This document shows, piece after piece, positions 7,965 through 14,934 of a stretch of DNA of 20,031 nucleotides. A program made the translations under genes and the position numbers. Below the pieces are notes generated by a model, which did not search any database, had not been told where the DNA came from, and worked only from the letters and a program-made list of their open reading frames with translations. The first letter of the stretch is position 1, and each line of letters begins with the position of its first letter. Source of the DNA: a virus; IMG/VR virus record IMGVR_UViG_3300025168_000919, positions 1 through 20,031 of that record; one strand, written 5' to 3'.

Positions 7965-8171
7965 TTACTTTAATACTTCATCTCGAAGTTTTTGAAGCCT
8001 ACGTAACGTATATATAGAGCCTTGCGCTCTGTGTACTGCAATCATATTATCCGATTGTTCTATAGTACGGTGTTGTTGTGTTATTAGTTGTTCTAAATAA
8101 CTATTGAAGTTGGCCCATTCCTTGGGTTTGCTGACCAGACCCTTCAACTTGCTGAGTATTTCCTTGTCCAT
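7965..8171 (-). CDS. Small helical protein overlapping the portal gene
   Basis: The likely start is the ATG at 8171 (68 residues, MDKEILSKLKGLVSKPKEW), with TGGAA 3-4 bases upstream; the earlier in-frame ATG at 8195 lacks a ribosome site. The gene overlaps the portal 3' end by 71 bases in another frame. The rest is a charged helix pair (SYLEQLITQQHRTIEQSDNM, then YTLRRLQKLRDEVLK) with no Cys. Its place directly after the portal suggests a small head or chaperone-like factor. The function is unknown. Confidence 0.65.
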   Translation of the reverse strand: MDKEILSKLKGLVSKPKEWANFNSYLEQLITQQHRTIEQSDNMIAVHRAQGSIYTLRRLQKLRDEVLK

Positions 8172-10263
8172 TATTTCCACTAAACCCTTGCTCATTAGGT
8201 GAAGGTGCTATACCTGTGCCTATAGTACCACCACCTGCTCCTGTTGGATCTGCTGGATTAGTTCCTGCTGGAGGTGGAGGCCCACCTTCTTGCGGAGCAC
8301 CAGCTTCAGGTGCAGGTTGTTGAAAGCTTTTCATTAGCTCTGCTTGTATAGCTGCTTCATTCATATTGTTGGTTACTTTGTCAGGGTCTAAGTCCATTGA
8401 TTTTGCAATCTCTCGACTAATGTAATCAAACTTAACAAAAGGTGCAAGTGCTGGATTAGATGCTACTTGCATAAACTGCATCAGACGTTGACTGCGTACT
8501 TCATTAGCCATTAAACTTTCTGTGCCTCTAGCTTTAACCTCTAAGTCACCTTTAATTTTAGGATCATAATCAAACTGCATATTAAATCTAAACAGTCCTT
8601 CACCTAACGGTCTTAATAAATAATCATCTACATTTTTAATAACGTTTTTAATGCCACCACTAGCAGCATTCATTAACATACTAATACCAGAAGCTGTTCT
8701 ACCTACTCCTGTAACACCAGTCTGTCCATGAGAAAAACTAGGTAGCCCGGTGCTTTCATCAGATAACTGTCTAGCTTTATCAAACAACTGTAAATTTTCT
8801 CCAGCTACGTTAGGAAACTTTGTACCAAAAATTGCTTGACCGGGTGCACCACCCTGTCTTCTAAACACTTTTCCGGGATACACAGATAAATCTTGACCGG
8901 GAACTAAATTTGTTTCATCTACTTCAATAAGAAGATTACCAGATAATACAGCATTGTCAACAGCCATTCTCATAAAGCCATTCATTAATGTTTGTGTATC
9001 ATCCATGTTCTCTGCAATACCTACGCCAAAGAAACTATATGGGTTAAGCTCATACGGTGCAGCCATGTAAGGTATACGTGCAGGTTTAAATGGATTAATA
9101 ACCATTCTAATTAACTTACCATTACATATCCAAACATTAGTTTGTAACTCATCAGAGTCCTCTAACTCTGCAGGTATTTCTACACCTTGTTCTTGTAACA
9201 TTTCTGTATCACACATACCCCAATACTCTAGTACTTCAAATCTTTCTGTACCATATTCTGGTGCGTAATCAGATAAGTCATCTTCCCAGTGTTCTCTATC
9301 ATAATTTTCACCTATAGCTATAGCTTCATCAATTACGCTAGACCTAAAGTATGGTCGTTTCTTTAGTCCACGCATTTGTGTACGAGACATTTTATGTCGT
9401 TCTATTACAAACTGTGCTTCATCCATATTGTTAGCATCTGGGTCTGGATAAAAATTCCATACAGAAACGTGTGATACTTGTGGAATAGTTTTAATTAAAG
9501 GATCATATTCTCCTTCTTCATTCCAATTAGGATACTCTTTGTCTACAGCAAATGGGCCTTTCATTACACCTGTACCAAACAAAGCCATTTCAAATGCTGT
9601 GCTTCGTAGATGTTTAGATGCACTAGATTCTTCTAACTGATCTTGTATTTTCTTTTGCATAGTCTTTGCAGCAATCATAGCTGGACTAAATGTAATTGCA
9701 GTAGGAGTTTTACCTACACCTTGTTTTACATTATCTATACCTTCAAACTTATCTTTTAATGGCCCAAGCATTTCAGATAAAGTTTTTTCTGTTGCACCTG
9801 CTTCTAACTCTTTACCATCGCCTTTAAATCCATACGGACTTATTATGTTTTCCATGTCAGAACTACGTATTTGTTCGGGTTCTTTAGGATCAAAACTTAC
9901 ATCTGCAACGACACCATCAGGTAGTTCAGTAGGATCTACAGTTAACGGAAATTTATTATTTGCAAAAAGTACATCTATTATTTGTCCATATGCTGCAAGA
10001 GTTTTAGTTTTAGTTACTTTAATAAAGACACGAGATTTTTCTGCTTCAGTAAACTGTACATCTGAACCATACAATCCTCTATAATTACGATAGGATTTTA
10101 ACCAACGTGTTTCATCTTGTTGTCTGTAATCGTCTGCACGTCTATACCGATCCATAACAAAAGGTATAATTGCTGATACGTCAATGTCATCAACTATAGA
10201 ATCTTCAGTGTCTTCTAAAGTGATTGCCTCATCTTCAATGAATACTTCATTATCTTCTGCCAT
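8101..10263 (-). CDS. Portal protein
   Basis: This 720-residue protein follows the large terminase and precedes scaffold and capsid, the expected portal position. The N-terminus is acidic (IEDEAITLEDTEDSIVDDID), then comes FVMDRYRRADDYRQQDE and KSRVFIKVTKTKTLAAYGQI. The middle has VSHVSVWNFYPDPDA, a segment typical of podoviral portals, and a conserved-looking PYELNPYSFFGVGIAENMDD. The C-terminus is Gln/Gly/Pro-rich and low complexity. P22 gp1 is 725 aa, so the size suggests a P22-like rather than a lambda- or HK97-like portal. It forms the dodecameric DNA channel at one capsid vertex. AAAGGAA lies 6 bases before the ATG. Confidence 0.85.
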   Translation of the reverse strand: MAEDNEVFIEDEAITLEDTEDSIVDDIDVSAIIPFVMDRYRRADDYRQQDETRWLKSYRNYRGLYGSDVQFTEAEKSRVFIKVTKTKTLAAYGQIIDVLFANNKFPLTVDPTELPDGVVADVSFDPKEPEQIRSSDMENIISPYGFKGDGKELEAGATEKTLSEMLGPLKDKFEGIDNVKQGVGKTPTAITFSPAMIAAKTMQKKIQDQLEESSASKHLRSTAFEMALFGTGVMKGPFAVDKEYPNWNEEGEYDPLIKTIPQVSHVSVWNFYPDPDANNMDEAQFVIERHKMSRTQMRGLKKRPYFRSSVIDEAIAIGENYDREHWEDDLSDYAPEYGTERFEVLEYWGMCDTEMLQEQGVEIPAELEDSDELQTNVWICNGKLIRMVINPFKPARIPYMAAPYELNPYSFFGVGIAENMDDTQTLMNGFMRMAVDNAVLSGNLLIEVDETNLVPGQDLSVYPGKVFRRQGGAPGQAIFGTKFPNVAGENLQLFDKARQLSDESTGLPSFSHGQTGVTGVGRTASGISMLMNAASGGIKNVIKNVDDYLLRPLGEGLFRFNMQFDYDPKIKGDLEVKARGTESLMANEVRSQRLMQFMQVASNPALAPFVKFDYISREIAKSMDLDPDKVTNNMNEAAIQAELMKSFQQPAPEAGAPQEGGPPPPAGTNPADPTGAGGGTIGTGIAPSPNEQGFSGNNGQGNTQQVEGSGQQTQGMGQLQ

Positions 10264-10273
10264 TTAATTTCCT

Positions 10274-11863
10274 TTAATACCCAAACGTTGTATCTGCTAT
10301 AGCCATCCTATTAGTCTTAGAGTTATTAGGATCATAATCAAATATACTAAACCTTGGTCTTGACATGATACCATATCTTAAAGCATCATACAAGTGGTCT
10401 TCTGATGTTGTATCTATATCTTCTGGATTCTTTTTGTCTATGGGTAACGCTGGTAGTTGAGCAATAAGATTATTACAGTTATTAAAAAATACTAATCTTG
10501 GTTCTTCTGTAAACTCATCTACTTGTAATCTTCTGTGTACTTCGTTTTTACCTGCTACACGTGAGCCTTTACTTCTGTCTGATGGCCTCCACCTGCAACC
10601 TCGTTGTACCATTTGTTCTGCTAGAGATGGACCTGTATCACCACGTTTGTGCCACAGTGAGGAGTCAAGTACTCCGTATCTCATTCCACCATCACCAGCT
10701 TCTAAATCTAGTATCATGTCTGCTAGGTCAGTAGCTAGTACTTTGCTTACGTAAAGCTCTCTATATACAATAAGCTGTTCATTTGGGGATACAGCGAACC
10801 ATACAACACCTGATTTACTTCCGTATCCGTAGTCACATGCTCTAAATCTAACCCAGTTGTTAGGTATATCAAAGGGTTCAACGACATGTACATTCCTATC
10901 AAACTCTGTAAATGCCGCACCTTCTTTAATATCCCAATCACCATCTAGTAACTGCCTACGTTGCTGTTCAGGTAATGACAAAAGCATTGCTTCATAGTCA
11001 CCTTGTGCAGCTAAGTATGGGTTATCTCTTAATCTAGCAGGTATAAACCTACGTTTAAATAAAGATCTTCCTGCTTTCTCATGACCTGCTGGGTACTTTA
11101 GATCTTCTCCTGTTTCAATGTCTGTAGCATTAAACGGAGTATCTACTGCAGCAGGATCAATAAACATTTTTTTGACCCAGTGATGTCCTCTACCACCCGG
11201 ATTTGTAGTAGCTCTCATAAAGACTGGTAAGTCGGGTGCAGTGGATCGTAGACGAGAGCGCATGTAGTTCCATGCGAATGGTGTGGGCCATTGTGTTAAC
11301 TCGTCAAAACCTATCCAACTAAACGCCAGACCCTGATAACGCAAAGCATCATCCTCTCTGTCGAGGTATGACATCCACAATCTTGCACCAGATGGTGCGA
11401 CCCACTGCATCTTTCTCTCTGACCACTTTATTCCGGGCCAGATTTTTGGATACATCTCTTGAGACTTAAATATAAGTTCTCTAAGCTCTTCTGTAGTATG
11501 TCGCAATAACAACCCAGAAAATGCAGGATGCCCCATATATCGTAACGGATCGGCAAGCATCGCATAACTTTTTCCACCACCAGCCGAGCCGCCATATAAA
11601 ACTTCTCTTTCACCTGCAGCAAGGAACTCAGTCTGAGGCCCATGATTAGGTTTAAATATAACATTATGTTGTTCTTCAATAGTCTCAATAGGATCAAGTT
11701 TTTCAATCTCTATTACTTTAGGTGGCTCTAGCTTCTTCTTCGCTGTAGCTTTCTTTTGAACCGACCCTTTGACTTTCGATTTTTTCCGCTTTGGCGATTG
11801 CCTCTTTGGCATAGTCTGCCCATCTGCGTAAGCTTGCAGCTTGGTTGTTTCTTCTTTTTTCAT
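10274..11863 (-). CDS. terL: Terminase large subunit
   Basis: This is the DNA-packaging motor: an N-terminal ATPase joined to a C-terminal nuclease. Walker A is GGSAGGGKS (residues 91-99), Walker B is WIGFDE (Asp187-Glu188) and a coupling motif TTNPGG is at 219-224. The RNase H-like nuclease shows acidic positions in RACDYGYG (Asp344), YGVLDSS (Asp400) and SEDHLYDALRYG (Asp489/Asp493). The 529-aa length is normal. The start at 11863 has AAGGAA 11 bases upstream, while the second ATG at 11812 has only a weak site. Either choice overlaps the upstream gene by about 95-146 bases, because no later ATG precedes the ATPase domain. The first 50 residues are a Lys-rich tail (PKRQSPKRKKSK). Confidence 0.95.
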   Translation of the reverse strand: MKKEETTKLQAYADGQTMPKRQSPKRKKSKVKGSVQKKATAKKKLEPPKVIEIEKLDPIETIEEQHNVIFKPNHGPQTEFLAAGEREVLYGGSAGGGKSYAMLADPLRYMGHPAFSGLLLRHTTEELRELIFKSQEMYPKIWPGIKWSERKMQWVAPSGARLWMSYLDREDDALRYQGLAFSWIGFDELTQWPTPFAWNYMRSRLRSTAPDLPVFMRATTNPGGRGHHWVKKMFIDPAAVDTPFNATDIETGEDLKYPAGHEKAGRSLFKRRFIPARLRDNPYLAAQGDYEAMLLSLPEQQRRQLLDGDWDIKEGAAFTEFDRNVHVVEPFDIPNNWVRFRACDYGYGSKSGVVWFAVSPNEQLIVYRELYVSKVLATDLADMILDLEAGDGGMRYGVLDSSLWHKRGDTGPSLAEQMVQRGCRWRPSDRSKGSRVAGKNEVHRRLQVDEFTEEPRLVFFNNCNNLIAQLPALPIDKKNPEDIDTTSEDHLYDALRYGIMSRPRFSIFDYDPNNSKTNRMAIADTTFGY

Positions 11864-12143
11864 TCTCTAAACGTTTCCTTAAACCTACATGTGATATGTA
11901 TCTATTTGTATTGCGAGTTAACCATTGTGATACTTCTCTATACGAATATTGTTTTAAATATCTTTTTGCTATTTCTAGTTTATCTAGTTGGTCAGGTATT
12001 GGGTTTAGTATTCCACTATCTTCTTTATCTAGCTCGTAGCCAAAAGGTATAGTGCGAGAAATCTTAGGTATAGATACCCATTCATTATCTTCTTTTACAT
12101 CTGTGGGTTGTGGTAGTTTCCACTTACCAAGGGATCTAGTCAT
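11718..12143 (-). CDS. Putative DNA-binding terminase partner (HTH-type)
   Basis: The 141-residue product begins MTRSLGKWKLPQPTDVKEDN and includes VSIPKISRTIPFGYELD, a segment I associate with a conserved marine-phage protein next to TerL. The middle, YLKQYSYREVSQWLTRNTNR followed by YISHVGLRKRLEN, reads like a helix-turn-helix with a trailing helix. The C-terminal part is a charged helix. The start overlaps the preceding TerS candidate by 8 bases with GGAAG just ahead, and the 3' end overlaps terL by up to 146 bases. It could be the true small terminase or a second DNA-recognition factor. HTH is inferred from pattern only. Confidence 0.65.
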   Translation of the reverse strand: MTRSLGKWKLPQPTDVKEDNEWVSIPKISRTIPFGYELDKEDSGILNPIPDQLDKLEIAKRYLKQYSYREVSQWLTRNTNRYISHVGLRKRLENEKRRNNQAASLRRWADYAKEAIAKAEKIESQRVGSKESYSEEEARAT

Positions 12144-12507
12144 TATCTTCCGTGTTTTTTGGTGGCATTAACATTACTCCACCCTTAGCTTCTACTTGTA
12201 CTTTCTCAGTTTTAACAAGTCCAGTACGATCAAGCAACTCTTTAGCTGCTGCCATTTTGTCTCTTATGCCTAGCTCAGTAGGATCAAACAAACCACTGAC
12301 CATAGCCATTGCAGCTTTAGGAGCATTACGTGCCATAAAACTTTGTGTGCTTTCTAATATTTCTTCTTTCATAGAATTAACAACTTCAGTAGTACTGGTA
12401 GCATCAGAGTAACCTGCAAGTTTTTTAGCTGTTGCTACATCTCCACCAGCCTGATCAAACAATACAGATAAAAACTGTTGTTGTCTTTCTGTTAGTTGTC
12501 TAGCCAT
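12136..12507 (-). CDS. Putative terminase small subunit
   Basis: The start chosen is the ATG at 12507 (123 residues, MARQLTERQQQFLSVLFD), with CTGGAG 8 bases upstream inside the lysozyme 3' end. The longer frame to 12594 would run far into lysozyme without support. The opening L-T-x-x-Q-x-x-FL, then AKKLAGYSDATS and later GIRDKMAAAKELLDRTGL, resembles the helical DNA-binding and oligomerisation layout of small terminases that recognise the packaging site. It ends with a flexible acidic tail. Its position two genes before terL supports the call, but the next gene competes for the role. Confidence 0.65.
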   Translation of the reverse strand: MARQLTERQQQFLSVLFDQAGGDVATAKKLAGYSDATSTTEVVNSMKEEILESTQSFMARNAPKAAMAMVSGLFDPTELGIRDKMAAAKELLDRTGLVKTEKVQVEAKGGVMLMPPKNTEDND

Positions 12508-13015
12508 GAGCCATCTCCAGTGCTTTTTCTTTTGTCTCATCATTACGTCTAGTCCAGCCTTTACCGAAAGTGTCAAACGTAGACAACTTCTCATAAAAAC
12601 TTTGACGTGTGTAATGCATTTGTTCTATTATTTCTACAGCTTCCATATCACCTACTGCAGCTATTGTCATCGGGCCTATGCCACCATCCTGCTCTACACC
12701 GACTATACGTTGTAAAGCTTTAGCAGATCGTGATACGCCTGAATTAACAGCCCAGTCAAATACACAAAGATCAACCCCACTAGGAAGTTGATCACATTTA
12801 GCTCTATTCCAATAATTCTTTTTATAGATAGGTGCTACATCTTCGTGCGTCAAGTCACGCATTTCTTTAGGCGTAGTTTCTCTGCCTACCCACTTATCGT
12901 AGACTTTTTTAGTGACACCGTAGTTCGTTATTCCACCCGGATCTTTAGGATGATTTACAAAACCGCCTTCGTGTTCTAATATTATTTCTAAACACGTATT
13001 GTAGTTAGTTATCAT
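12500..13015 (-). CDS. Endolysin, GH108-type lysozyme
   Basis: The 171-residue enzyme shows the glycoside hydrolase family 108 signature: LEHEGGFVNHPKDPGG followed by TNYGVT, with the catalytic Glu expected in the HEGG motif (Glu16). The middle, KNYWNRAKCDQLPSGVD and FDWAVNSGVSRSAKALQ, and the C-terminal QDGGIGPMT segment match the family's fold and its predicted peptidoglycan-binding part. The length is typical. There is no signal peptide, so it should stay in the cytoplasm until a holin opens the membrane, and the gene just upstream is a holin-like protein joined by an ATGA overlap. It cleaves peptidoglycan glycan strands for host lysis. Confidence 0.9.
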   Translation of the reverse strand: MITNYNTCLEIILEHEGGFVNHPKDPGGITNYGVTKKVYDKWVGRETTPKEMRDLTHEDVAPIYKKNYWNRAKCDQLPSGVDLCVFDWAVNSGVSRSAKALQRIVGVEQDGGIGPMTIAAVGDMEAVEIIEQMHYTRQSFYEKLSTFDTFGKGWTRRNDETKEKALEMAHG

Positions 13016-13374
13016 TTCTTGCCGCCAAAGAACTTAGTTGCAGATCGTATACCAAAGGATGCAGCAATAACTACTCCAAGAGAATAGCTATACCATTGTG
13101 GTGCTTCTCCTAGTGCAGTAAACCCTGCTGCTGCAATCTCTCTACCCCAATCCCCACAGAAGGATAAAATAAATGGGCCACTTAAAAGCAGTGTCAACCA
13201 TTCGTCTTTCCATGAGTTCTGTGTAGCTTTCATAGCTTCCAGATCCCAGTCTATTTCACCTGTAGCAATCTTTAAGTCTTTGGTAGCTTTAGCTTTTTGT
13301 ACAGCAGTCTTGCCTTCAATCCATGATCCAGCAAGACCAGCTATAGGCCCAAGTATATTACCTAAACCAAGCAT
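13012..13374 (-). CDS. Holin, 3TM / gene-transfer-agent type
   Basis: The 120-residue protein has a hydrophobic Gly-rich start (GLGNILGPIAGLAGSWIEG), a charged linker (KAKATKDLKIATGEIDWD), then NSWKDEWLTLLLSGPFILSF with CGDWGREI, and a last hydrophobic segment (YSYSLGVVIAASFGI) before a basic tail (KFFGGKK). The WKDEW and GDWGRE elements match holins of the three-transmembrane family first described in gene-transfer agents. It would form membrane lesions that release the lysozyme encoded next, with which it shares an ATGA junction. Its own start overlaps the stop of the Cys-rich mini-gene by one base (TGATG). Confidence 0.82.
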   Translation of the reverse strand: MLGLGNILGPIAGLAGSWIEGKTAVQKAKATKDLKIATGEIDWDLEAMKATQNSWKDEWLTLLLSGPFILSFCGDWGREIAAAGFTALGEAPQWYSYSLGVVIAASFGIRSATKFFGGKK

Positions 13375-13475
13375 CAGCTACCACACTGACATTTATCGCA
13401 ACAGTTACATTTAATATTTAACAAAGAACGCACAATACGTTCTATGTATCTGTATATAGATTTAATATATTTCAT
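13374..13475 (-). CDS. 33-aa cysteine-rich mini-protein
   Basis: A 33-codon frame starts at ATG 13475 with AAGGAA 8 bases upstream and ends in TGA sharing one base with the holin start (TGATG). The N-terminal two thirds is a basic amphipathic segment (MKYIKSIYRYIERIVRS) and the end is CNCCDKCQCGS, five Cys in nine residues. The Cys cluster could bind a metal or form disulfides. Being sandwiched between a secreted-protein gene and a holin with perfect overlaps argues that it is translated. It may take part in lysis or membrane targeting. No family is recognised and the function is unknown. Confidence 0.7.
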   Translation of the reverse strand: MKYIKSIYRYIERIVRSLLNIKCNCCDKCQCGS

Positions 13476-13486
13476 AATATTATTCC

Positions 13487-13846
13487 TTATTTAAAGGCGA
13501 TAGCTACGCCTATTGACAGATCACTATATTTAAAGTCTTTATCTAAAGATAATTTAGAATAAGCAGACAGGCTTTTGCTTATACCTAATGTGCTTTTTAC
13601 TGATGCACCAGCAATAGCAAATGAACCTCCACTTGCATATCCCCAGTCTAGTGCTGGTCTAATAGATAGTCTTGAAACGTTTGCAGTTACGCCAAAGTCT
13701 CCCGACCATTTCTTAGATTTAATTCCATACTCAACAGATGCATCTGGCTTTATCATAGATAAAAGACCACCTCTTACAACTCCTTCAGCCTGTGCTGACA
13801 TTGCCGTTAGTGTAACAATAACACCTGCAATAAATAAATTTCTCAT
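13487..13846 (-). CDS. Secreted beta-rich, outer-membrane-protein-like
   Basis: The 119-residue product has a clear signal peptide (MRNLFIAGVIVTLTAMSAQA, cleavage likely after AQA). The mature part alternates polar and hydrophobic residues with short turns (SVEYGIKSKKWSGDFGV, then SRLSIRPALDWGYASG), as in small beta-barrels, and it ends SIGVAIAFK with a penultimate Phe. Outer-membrane proteins usually end in Phe or Trp, so the last Lys is atypical. The mature size allows perhaps six to eight strands. The start overlaps the DUF1127 stop by one base (TAATG), and the Cys-rich gene and holin follow. Roles could be superinfection exclusion or assistance in disrupting the outer membrane; both are guesses. 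Confidence 0.7.
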   Translation of the reverse strand: MRNLFIAGVIVTLTAMSAQAEGVVRGGLLSMIKPDASVEYGIKSKKWSGDFGVTANVSRLSIRPALDWGYASGGSFAIAGASVKSTLGISKSLSAYSKLSLDKDFKYSDLSIGVAIAFK

Positions 13847-13995
13847 TAACGTTCTCCATATCCTGTTAGTCTTCTAATTTCACCACGACAGATTCCTAGA
13901 TCTCGTAGTTGTCTCTCTGTCATATTCATTAGTTGATAATATGCAGTTCTATTAGCCATATAATTATGGTATTTAATTAGTAATTTTCTGATCAT
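13846..13995 (-). CDS. DUF1127-type mini-protein
   Basis: This 49-codon frame starts at ATG 13995 with a strong AAAAGGAG 7 bases upstream. The C-terminal half, NMTERQLRDLGICRGEIRRL, matches the DUF1127 pattern (L-x-D-R-x-L-x-D-I-G-x-x-R-x-x-I) found mainly in alphaproteobacterial mini-proteins. Some cellular members, such as CcaF1 of Rhodobacter, have been reported to bind RNA and affect RNA turnover, which is knowledge of the family and not of this gene. It is the first gene after a candidate promoter and is coupled by TAATG to the next gene. It is probably host-derived and might modulate host RNA or metabolism. Confidence 0.85.
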   Translation of the reverse strand: MIRKLLIKYHNYMANRTAYYQLMNMTERQLRDLGICRGEIRRLTGYGER

Positions 13996-14058
13996 TGTAT
14001 AACTCCTTTTATGTATACATCAGTACTATTGACTGATAAGGATGTTATACCATAGTTA

Positions 14059-14087
14059 GTTATAACATAAAAGAGATAATAATGCAA
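14059..14087 (-). promoter_or_regulatory. Candidate promoter for the DUF1127-lysis run
   Basis: In a 107-base gap, the minus strand reads TTGCAT (14087-14082), a 17-base spacer and TATAAC (14064-14059), with TG one base before the -10 (extended -10, TGTTATAAC). The -35 is poor. The -10 has the same TATAACTA form as the capsid promoter. Inverted repeats flank it: TGTTATA/TATAACA at 14043-14067 and ATCAGT/ACTGAT at 14019-14037, so control by a bound protein or an RNA hairpin is possible. Confidence 0.5.
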
Positions 14088-14102
14088 CCCTGTTATGCAA
14101 TT

Positions 14103-14291
14103 TTATTTACGTTTACTGTACGATCCCGGTTTAGCAAAATTTTTCTTAGGCAAACCACCTTTATTCATTCCCTTTGCTATTCTAGGGTTTGTTTTTACTG
14201 CTTTTGATTTTGGTATGCCATACTCTTTAAGAAATTGTTTTGCTGGCAAACCTCCCTCTTTAGGATTTTTTAAGTCTTGTTTCATTCCCAT
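14103..14291 (-). CDS. 62-aa basic GGLP-repeat protein
   Basis: The protein has two related halves: EGGLPAKQFLKEYGIPKSK and NKGGLPKKNFAKPGSYSKRK, each GGLP-x-K-x-F-x-K followed by a Tyr/Ser/Lys segment. It is very basic, lacks Cys and has no membrane span. The GGL-plus-lysine style links it to the 534-aa structural protein and the KKKGYAKGG protein. AAAGGAA lies about 11 bases before the ATG at 14291, with a second ATG two codons later. It is the last gene before the 14.0-14.1 kb promoter gap. The function is unknown; virion or nucleic-acid association is a guess. Confidence 0.65.
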   Translation of the reverse strand: MGMKQDLKNPKEGGLPAKQFLKEYGIPKSKAVKTNPRIAKGMNKGGLPKKNFAKPGSYSKRK

Positions 14292-14299
14292 AGTATATT

Positions 14300-14626
14300 T
14301 TATTCCTTTGACTTTGTTTTAGTTAAAGCTGTAGCACCCATAAAACCTAGTACGACACCCATCTGTGCTACAAGAAAAGTGTTAAGAAACCCTGATGCAG
14401 ACTCCATACGAGCTACATTAATAATAGGCGTAAGTAATACTATAACAGTTACGATTGTTGTACCCATAGCTAACCAAGCCATAGTACGTTGCGTGTCCAT
14501 CATCTTGTCTTCGTTCTCTAAACGTATCCATCGTTCATGGCGATCTAGCTCTTCGTCAGTAATAATGCCATCACCATCCGTGTCAGCTACTGCATACTTG
14601 CTATCTGCCTGTAGTTTCTTTGACAT
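14300..14626 (-). CDS. Membrane protein with an EF-hand calcium loop
   Basis: Residues 15-26 (DTDGDGIITDEE) are a canonical EF-hand loop, with Asp at positions 1, 3 and 5, Gly at 6, Ile at 8 and Glu at 12. A charged helix follows, then two hydrophobic spans (about residues 50-69 and 82-101) and a Lys-rich tail. Only one loop is present, although EF-hands usually pair, so dimerisation may be needed. GAGGAA lies 5 bases before the ATG. It follows another two-span protein in a run of small membrane genes just ahead of the lysis genes. A calcium-sensitive holin or antiholin-like role is conceivable but unproven. Confidence 0.75.
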   Translation of the reverse strand: MSKKLQADSKYAVADTDGDGIITDEELDRHERWIRLENEDKMMDTQRTMAWLAMGTTIVTVIVLLTPIINVARMESASGFLNTFLVAQMGVVLGFMGATALTKTKSKE

Positions 14627-14628
14627 TA

Positions 14629-14934
14629 CTATTCCTCATGTTTAGCAAAGGCTGATCCAGTAAGTATAGCCCCAAATGCTAGATGAAACAATCCACCACC
14701 CATAAGAGTAAAAGGATTATGTTGCCCTGTTAACTTTTTCATCAGTTCCATTTGAACCATTGGCTCAGTAGTAGAATTTATAATATCCATAAACTGAGAT
14801 ATATCTGGTCTATTAATTCCGTACCATATAGGTACAAACATAAAGTCATAAAAACATATTAATAAATATATTATTAATGCAGTCCACCGCCAAGTCATAG
14901 TAGACTTCTGTTGTGCGGTAAGTTGTTTACTCAT
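14629..14934 (-). CDS. Two-span membrane protein, possible holin
   Basis: This 101-residue protein has a short basic start with STMTWRWTAL, one span at about residues 17-37 (LIIYLLICFYDFMFVPIWY), a polar loop with MVQMELMKKLTG, and a Gly-rich second span (TLMGGGLFHLAFGAILTGSA). Length and layout are holin-like, and I recall similar proteins in marine phages without a proven role. The start abuts the stop of the 34-aa gene (TAAATG) with no clear ribosome site, so translation is probably coupled. Together with the better holin candidate at 13012-13374 it could form a holin/antiholin pair. Confidence 0.7.
   Translation of the reverse strand: MSKQLTAQQKSTMTWRWTALIIYLLICFYDFMFVPIWYGINRPDISQFMDIINSTTEPMVQMELMKKLTGQHNPFTLMGGGLFHLAFGAILTGSAFAKHEE

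Noticed and set aside
12508-12594. Longer start for the small terminase candidate
   Set aside because: It would run through the lysozyme 3' end in another frame without a ribosome site; the internal ATG has one.
14095-14645. Plus-strand frames opposite the small membrane genes
   Set aside because: They overlap coupled minus-strand genes that have ribosome sites and clear protein features; the plus frames have neither.
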